Shown: positions 58,967 through 64,000 of the stretch, in pieces | How positions within the stretch are numbered: the first letter of the stretch is position 1 | Layout of the letters: each line of letters opens with the position of its first letter | Source: Streptomyces sp. NBC_00572 | GTDB taxonomy: Bacteria; Actinomycetota; Actinomycetes; Streptomycetales; Streptomycetaceae | Direction of reading: 5' to 3' | DNA: 64,000 nucleotides | Assembly: GCF_026341815.1 (NCBI RefSeq) | Contig: NZ_JAPENX010000001.1 | Location: 6,634,001-6,698,000 of the forward strand | Notes under the pieces: generated by a model | What the model was told of the DNA's origin: nothing | The model's input: only the letters and a program-made list of their open reading frames with translations | Database searches by the model: none | Made by a program: the position numbers and the translations under genes

Positions 58967-59959
58967 TTGTACACCGCACATTCCGCTCGCTATGCCGACA
59001 TGCTGTACCGACGTACCGGGCGCAGCGGCCTGAAGCTCCCCGCCCTCTCCCTGGGGCTGTGGCACAACTTCGGCCCGGACCGCCCGGCGGAGACCCAGCG
59101 CGCCATCCTGCGCCGCGCCTTCGACCTCGGGATCACCCACTTCGACCTGGCGAACAACTACGGCCCCCCGCCCGGCTCGGCGGAGTCCGCCCTCGGCGAC
59201 TTCCTGCGCACGGATTTCGCGCCCTACCGCGACGAACTGATCGTCTCCACCAAGGCCGGATACCTGATGTGGCCCGGCCCGTACGGCGAATGGGGCTCCC
59301 GCAAGTACCTCCTGTCGTCGCTCGACCAGAGCCTGCGCCGGCTCGGCCTCGACCACGTCGACATCTTCTACTCGCACCGCTTCGACCCGGAGACCCCCCT
59401 GGAGGAGACCATGGGCGCATTGCACTCCGCGGTCCAGCAGGGCAAGGCGCTGTACGTCGGCGTCTCCAACTACTCGGCCGAGCAGACCCGCGAGGCAGCC
59501 CGCATCCTCGGCGAGCTGGGCACCCCCCTCACTCTTCACCAGCCCCGATACTCGATGCTCGACCGACGCCCGGAGGACGAGGGCCTGCTCGACGCCCTCG
59601 ACGGTCTGCGGACCGGTTCCATCGCCTACTCCCCGCTGGAACAGGGACTGTTGACCGGACGCTACCTGGACGGCATCCCCGAGGACTCCCGCGCCGCGAG
59701 CGACAGCCCCTTCCTGAACAGGGACTCCGTCACCGAGGACCTCGTGACCCGATTGCGCGCGCTGAACGACCTCGCCGCGTCCCGTGGCCAGACCCTGGCC
59801 CAGCTCGCCCTCGCCTGGGTGCTGCGCGGCGGCCGTGTCACCTCGGCCCTCGTGGGGGCGAGCAGCACACGACAGCTTGAGGACAGCGTTGCCGCCCTCC
59901 ACCAACTCGACTTCGACACCGAGGAACTGGCCCTCGTCGACACCCTGACGCGTTCCTGA
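58967..59959 (+). CDS. Aldo/keto reductase, YghZ/GAP-reductase-like
   Basis: A 330-aa NADPH-dependent reductase. The tetrad is Asp60, Tyr65, Lys96 and His137 (THFDLANNYG, TKAGYLM, FYSHRF), and LPALSLGLWHNFG is characteristic of the YghZ (L-glyceraldehyde-3-phosphate reductase) subgroup. It likely detoxifies small aldehydes or ketones. The TTG start at 58967 follows GGAG by 5 nt and preserves the family N-terminus. Probably controlled by the divergent LysR protein. Confidence 0.88.
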   Translation: MYTAHSARYADMLYRRTGRSGLKLPALSLGLWHNFGPDRPAETQRAILRRAFDLGITHFDLANNYGPPPGSAESALGDFLRTDFAPYRDELIVSTKAGYLMWPGPYGEWGSRKYLLSSLDQSLRRLGLDHVDIFYSHRFDPETPLEETMGALHSAVQQGKALYVGVSNYSAEQTREAARILGELGTPLTLHQPRYSMLDRRPEDEGLLDALDGLRTGSIAYSPLEQGLLTGRYLDGIPEDSRAASDSPFLNRDSVTEDLVTRLRALNDLAASRGQTLAQLALAWVLRGGRVTSALVGASSTRQLEDSVAALHQLDFDTEELALVDTLTRS

Positions 59960-60568
59960 CGCGGTGCGAGCACCGCTCTTCGGGACTCCTCCACCGGAGG
60001 CGTGATCCAGCCGTGGTTCGATCACCTGATCGGCCCATCGGTTCCTGGAGTGTGCGCGTGGCCGGGCAGCATCCCGACACTCGTCGCCGGCCGCTACGAG
60101 CTGGTCGAACGGCGTCCCCGTCATCGGGCTTGGTCGTGACATCGGCCACCGCGCCGACGCCACGACCAAGCCGTGTCACAGCGGAATCGTGATCGCCGGA
60201 TCAGGGAGGCACCGCCTCCGCGGTGGCGCGCACGACGAGACGGATCGGCAGCTTCTGATGCTGTCCTCAACGGTCGGCGAGTCCCTGACGGCCACCGTCT
60301 CCTGTGCGAGGGGGTGCCCGGCCGGCCGCCACGTCCGGTCGGGCCCGTGCCATGCCTGGACCTGCGAGGAGGTCTCCGCACAGCCGGTGTCGCCCACGCC
60401 CGGCCCCGCGCCGATCGCGTTCGGGCAAGCCCGGCGCAGCGGGTCCCAGGAGACGGGCTCGCGGGCCTGCTCCGCCACACTCGCGGACTGCCCGCCGCGC
60501 CGATCGGTAGCGACGCACGAACCGATCGACGCGGCCGGTCCTGTCGGCGTGGGGCTAGGCTCCGTGAA
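59960..60568. other. 609-nt gap with a long hairpin, no supported gene
   Basis: Other than the hairpin at 60127-60172 there is no recognisable protein in any frame. The last 20 nt carry a -10-like TAGGCT (60556-60561) for the gene at 60569. Confidence 0.55.
60127..60172. terminator. Long interrupted hairpin, terminator or cruciform
   Basis: GGCTTGGTCGTG (60127-60138) pairs perfectly with 60161-60172; inside the loop TCGGC/GCCGA (60142-60146, 60153-60157) makes a second stem. It is 168 nt after the aldo/keto reductase stop. Confidence 0.55.
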
Positions 60569-60949
60569 ATGGAGCGAGCTGAGGTTCTGAAGCGAGTGAT
60601 CGCCATCCTGACGGAGGCTCAGGAGATCCGCCGGGCCGTGGAGGACGAGAGCGACGGCGAGGAGGCCTTCGAGGTCGCGTCCGAGATCGAGCCGCGGGTG
60701 GTCACCCAGATGCTGAACGAGATGCTGCCCCACATCAGCGTGCCGGCCGACGCCGCACCGCAGGAAGTCGCCCACCTGCTCGCCGCGGCGCTCGGGCCCG
60801 CGCTCCACACGATGGTCTCCGGGTTCACTCTGGCCTTCGCGAGTCTCGCCGTGGCGCACGACGAGGGGCGGACCGACATCTCCTCCGCCGAGGTGCTGCA
60901 GTCCCTCGCTCTCCAGGTGGAGTCAGGCCGTTTCGACGAGGGCGCCTGA
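60569..60949 (+). CDS. Small helical protein of unknown function
   Basis: A 126-aa acidic protein (MERAEVLKRVIAILTEAQEI...), mainly helical, with a hydrophobic segment near residues 70-95 (LAAALGPALHTMVSGFTLAFASLAV) that may be a buried helix. I do not recognise the family. No Shine-Dalgarno; TAGGCT ends 7 nt before the ATG, so the mRNA is probably leaderless. Its 3' end overlaps the 3' end of the phytase-like pseudogene on the other strand by about 27 nt. Confidence 0.65.
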   Translation: MERAEVLKRVIAILTEAQEIRRAVEDESDGEEAFEVASEIEPRVVTQMLNEMLPHISVPADAAPQEVAHLLAAALGPALHTMVSGFTLAFASLAVAHDEGRTDISSAEVLQSLALQVESGRFDEGA

Positions 60950-61845
60950 CCGGCCCACCCGTGCGACGACGGGCTGTCCGGCCGAGGAATCGATGGCCCG
61001 TACGTCGGTGGCGCCCCGCGTGGTGGTGTCGTACAGGCGGATTTTGTAGCCGGAGCCGGCGACCCAGGTTCGTTCGAGTACGAGGTAGCGCTCGGGGTCG
61101 TCGGGGAAGGCCAGGATGGACGGTAACGCCGGTGTCGGGGCCCCAGGCGCTGGTCGGGTCGGACTCGGCGAAGATCTTCTCGATGGGGTACGCGAACTGT
61201 CCGAGCACCCGGCCGCCGCGGGACGGCCGCGTGACGCGGACGAGAGCGCCGTGCGTCAGGTCGGGCACCGGACCGTCCTGGAGCAGCCGGCCTTCGACCG
61301 TGCTGGACGCGACGGTGCCGCGGGCGCCGAAGGTGAGCGCCTCGACGGCCTGGTTCCGGCGCGTCCCGCGCTCCGCGGTGATCAGGTAGTTCTCCGGCAG
61401 CCGCAGCCGGCCGCTGTGGGTGCCGTCGGAGTCGGAGATCTCGATGGACGGCCGGATCACCGGCGCGCCGGCGACGGCGGGCCGGTCGCCCTCCTGCCCC
61501 CACCAGTAGGGGCAGTCGCGCGGGTCGACGCAGATCTCCTCCGGGTCGATCGCCTTGCCGTCGCCAAGGGCGGGGGACGGGTACACCGAAGGAGCGGTCG
61601 TTGCTGATGAGGACGTACCCGCCGGTGCATCGGTCGCGGTCGATCCCGGAGAGGCCGCCGGCCGTGGTCCCCAGGAAGTCGAGCCTGTACGGGACGGTGT
61701 TCTCGCCGAGCGGCCAGGCCTGCACCGCACGCTTCGACTCCGGTGCGGGCGCGCCGGGTTGGGGTGCGGCGGCGATGACGGGGGCGAGGGTGGACGTGAC
61801 GAGCAGGGCCGCGGCGCAGGCGCGGCGGATCAGGGAGGCCCTCAT
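60923..61845 (-). pseudogene. Esterase-like phytase-family secreted protein, frameshifted
   Basis: From an ATG at 61845: signal peptide (MRASLIRRACAAALLV...), then AGGLSGIDRDRCTGGYVLISND. After that the frame changes to DPEEICVDPRDCPYW, YLITAERGTRRNQAVEALTFG and GQFAYPIEKIF, then changes again to AFPDDPERYLVLERTW and a C-terminal VGRSGALVETA ending at 60923. This is the order of the esterase-like domain of phytase family, broken by at least two frameshifts and probably a small deletion near 61600. Non-functional as it stands, unless the breaks are sequencing errors. Confidence 0.7.
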
Positions 61846-62143
61846 ACCGATGATCACGTGCCGGCCCTCACTCGCCCCACAGTCACCCGGGCGAGTGTTT
61901 CTTCCGCTCACCGGACCGACCGTCGGATGATGGACGGCGACCGGGTAGTCCTCGGACCGTCTGTTGGTGGTGCAGGAATCGGGCCCCGATGACCAGCGGA
62001 AACGGCTTCCGCGGGGTTCCGATCATCGATTGTCGGTCCGGTGGTGGCGGATGGATCGATCGAGGAAAACCCTTGGACGGCGCGAGTGTCCGCGCGGAAC
62101 ACTGCCAACCCTGTCCAGTTCGATCAGACAAAGCAGGGTTGGG

Positions 62144-63958
62144 ATGGAAAAGCCTGAATCGCGCAAGACTTCGCCGGGCGGGGGCCCTGTGCTCCTCGCA
62201 CTTCGTTACTACGGAAAGGAGTTGGTCCGGCTCAAGCGGCTGGCAGTGCCCGCGATGCTGCTTCCGGCGTTGGGCAACATCGGCATCTTCTACATCGCGC
62301 CGCTCGTGGTCGCGAAGCTCGTCGGCCGTATCGCGGGGGGCGCCGACAGTGGTATCGGCCCGATGCTGCCCTACGTCCTCGGCTTCGCCGGCGTGCTCCT
62401 GCTCGCCGAGACCCTCTGGCGCTTCGGACTGCACTGCCTGAACCGCCTCGACGCCCTCGGCATCGAGCACCTGTACGTGATCGGCATGGACGAGCTGTTC
62501 GCCAAGGACGCCGCCTTCTTCCACGACAACTTCGCCGGCTCGCTGACCAAGCGGGTGTTGAGCTTCGCCTCCCGCTTCGAGGAGTTCGTCGACACGCTCA
62601 CCTTCTCGGTCATGGGCAAACTGGTCCCCCTCGCGTTCGCGTCGGTGGTGCTGTGGACGTACGAACCCCTGCTCGTCGTCGGGCTCCTGGTGATGATCGC
62701 GGTGACGGCCCTGTGCGTGCGGCCCCTGATCCGTCGTCGGCAGACGCTCGTCGACCAGCGCGAGGAGGCCATCGCCCGGGTCTCCGGCCACGTCGCCGAC
62801 TCCCTGATGAACATGGACACCGTCCGGTCCTTCGCCGCCGAACACCGCGAGGCCGCCGAACACCGCTCCCGCGTCGCCGAATCGCGGCGGCTCAGCCTGC
62901 GTTCGTGGGACTACGGAAACCTGCGCATCGACACCGTGGTCGCGCCGATGTCCGTATTGACCAACGCCCTCGGACTGCTGCTCGCCCTCTCGCTCGGCGC
63001 GGGAGAGCACGGCGTCGAGGCGGTCGTCGTCGCCTTCACCTACTACTCCAACGCCACACGGATCATGTTCGAGTTCAACCAGATCTACCGCCGCCTGGAA
63101 AGCTCGATGACCGAGGCCGCGCAGTTCACCGAATTGCTGCTGACCCCGCCGACCGTACGGGACCCGGCCGTGCCGGAGCCGCTCCTCGTCAAGGGCGCCG
63201 ACGTGCGCTTCGAGAAGGTGAACTTCGCCCACGCGGGCGCGAAGCCGCTCTTCGAGGACCTCGACCTGGCCGTGCCCAGCGGGGCGAAGGTCGGGTTCGT
63301 CGGCAGGTCCGGCGGCGGTAAGACCACCCTGACCCGACTGCTGCTGCGGATGACGGACATCGACGGCGGCCGCATCACGATCGGCGGACAGGACATCAGC
63401 AGGCTGCGGCAGGCCGAACTGCGCAGCCTGATCGCCTACGTGCCGCAGGACCCGGCGATGTTCCACCGCACCCTGCGGGAGAACATCGCGTTCGCCCGGC
63501 CGCACGCCACCGATGCCGAGATCCACCGTGCGGCCGAGGCGGCGCATGTCACGGAGTTCGTCCATGCGCTTCCCGACGGCTTCGACACGATGGTGGGCGA
63601 GCGCGGCGTGAAGCTCTCCGGCGGGCAGCGCCAGAGAGTCGCCCTCGCGCGGGCGATCTTGCGCGACGCGCCGATCCTGCTGCTCGACGAGGCGACCAGC
63701 GCCCTGGACTCCGAGAGCGAGGTCCTCGTCCAGGACGCGCTCTGGCGCCTCATGGAAGGGCGGACCGCGCTGGTGGTGGCCCACCGGCTGAGCACGGTCG
63801 CCACCATGGATCAGCTCGTCGTCCTCGACCGCGGACGGATCGCCGAGCAGGGCACACATCACGAGCTGCTCGCCGCGGAGGGCGCGTACGCGAAACTGTG
63901 GCAGCACCAGTCGGGCGGCTTCCTCGACGGCGACCCTGCCGGGGCCGGCCTGACGTAG
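62144..63958 (+). CDS. ABC exporter with fused membrane and ATPase domains
   Basis: A 604-aa half-transporter. The membrane domain (about residues 25-320, six helices) is followed by an ATPase: Walker A GRSGGGKTT with Lys392, signature KLSGGQRQRVALARA, Walker B LLLDEATSALDSE and H-loop VVAHRLSTV. It resembles multidrug or lipid-type exporters (MdlB/MsbA-like) and acts as a homodimer or with a partner. The ATG at 62144 is chosen over an upstream in-frame start at 61964, which lacks family similarity. The 298 nt upstream hold no gene. Confidence 0.9.
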   Translation: MEKPESRKTSPGGGPVLLALRYYGKELVRLKRLAVPAMLLPALGNIGIFYIAPLVVAKLVGRIAGGADSGIGPMLPYVLGFAGVLLLAETLWRFGLHCLNRLDALGIEHLYVIGMDELFAKDAAFFHDNFAGSLTKRVLSFASRFEEFVDTLTFSVMGKLVPLAFASVVLWTYEPLLVVGLLVMIAVTALCVRPLIRRRQTLVDQREEAIARVSGHVADSLMNMDTVRSFAAEHREAAEHRSRVAESRRLSLRSWDYGNLRIDTVVAPMSVLTNALGLLLALSLGAGEHGVEAVVVAFTYYSNATRIMFEFNQIYRRLESSMTEAAQFTELLLTPPTVRDPAVPEPLLVKGADVRFEKVNFAHAGAKPLFEDLDLAVPSGAKVGFVGRSGGGKTTLTRLLLRMTDIDGGRITIGGQDISRLRQAELRSLIAYVPQDPAMFHRTLRENIAFARPHATDAEIHRAAEAAHVTEFVHALPDGFDTMVGERGVKLSGGQRQRVALARAILRDAPILLLDEATSALDSESEVLVQDALWRLMEGRTALVVAHRLSTVATMDQLVVLDRGRIAEQGTHHELLAAEGAYAKLWQHQSGGFLDGDPAGAGLT

Positions 63959-64000
63959 GACCCGGCAGGGACGCGGGCGTGCCCCGGCGTCGTTGTCCTT

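Noticed and set aside
1..64000. CRISPR arrays, tRNA or rRNA genes, phage integration sites
   Set aside because: No regularly spaced repeat-spacer series, cloverleaf or rRNA-like sequence was noticed; all tandem repeats found are short-unit microsatellites.

Overview
The window is chromosomal DNA from a Streptomyces-type actinomycete. The evidence is the very high G+C content with G/C at nearly every third codon position, frequent GTG starts, 4-nt ATGA/GTGA overlaps, and a complete whiE-type spore-pigment polyketide cluster. No rRNA, tRNA, CRISPR array or intact mobile element was seen. The one clear transposon trace is a decayed IS5-family transposase.

Layout. (1) 1-9006 is a tightly packed, one-direction catabolic operon cut by the left edge. 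It encodes an aldehyde dehydrogenase (3' end only), a type I extradiol dioxygenase, an aspartate-dehydrogenase-like enzyme, an alpha/beta hydrolase, a cupin, two SDRs (one lacking the usual catalytic residues), a ThDP-dependent decarboxylase-like enzyme, a VanB-type reductase, a 74-aa recombinase-like helix-turn-helix protein and a Rieske oxygenase. The enzymes suggest oxygenation and ring cleavage of an aromatic compound; the substrate is not evident. (2) 9187-14290 holds a secreted S33 peptidase, a secreted GH26 beta-mannanase, a MerR regulator divergent from a flavodoxin-fold reductase with a textbook MerR operator, and a HAD phosphatase. (3) 14375-19132 is a glycerolipid-flavoured group: TetR plus glycerol-3-phosphate dehydrogenase on one strand, and an alkyl-DHAP-synthase-like flavoprotein plus a diacylglycerol-kinase-like enzyme on the other. 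(4) 19328-23980 encodes a 1117-aa calcineurin-like phosphoesterase with a PQQ-type propeller and two signal-like segments, followed by a NicO-type nickel/cobalt transporter.

(5) 24000-29650 is a low-density, decaying zone: a methyltransferase, a DinB-like protein, an IS5 relic, an LLM oxidoreductase stub joined by deletion to an aminoglycoside-phosphotransferase-like gene, a DUF475/TerC membrane protein, an aldo/keto reductase fragment and a CsbD protein. (6) 29765-37726 holds a CPBP protease, an ArsR/membrane-hydrolase operon with a perfect operator-like palindrome beside a decayed MFS gene, a fungal-type DUF4246 protein, a 14-TM MFS exporter and a secreted beta-helix protein. (7) 37780-46186 is the whiE-like cluster: ORF I-VII leftward, the ORF VIII hydroxylase rightward, and an O-methyltransferase converging on it across a strong terminator. 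(8) 46776-64000 is mixed: a membrane-anchored secreted protein and class F sortase, an M64 peptidase, an XRE/TPR regulator, a PAS-PP2C phosphatase, a universal stress protein, glucose-6-phosphate dehydrogenase, a YqeB-like protein, a LysR/aldo-keto reductase divergent pair, a frameshifted phytase-like esterase and an ABC exporter.

A recurring feature is gene decay by internal deletion that leaves recognisable N- or C-terminal stubs (25915-27385, 28957-29250, 32907-33119, 48046-48150, 52025-52295, 60923-61845).
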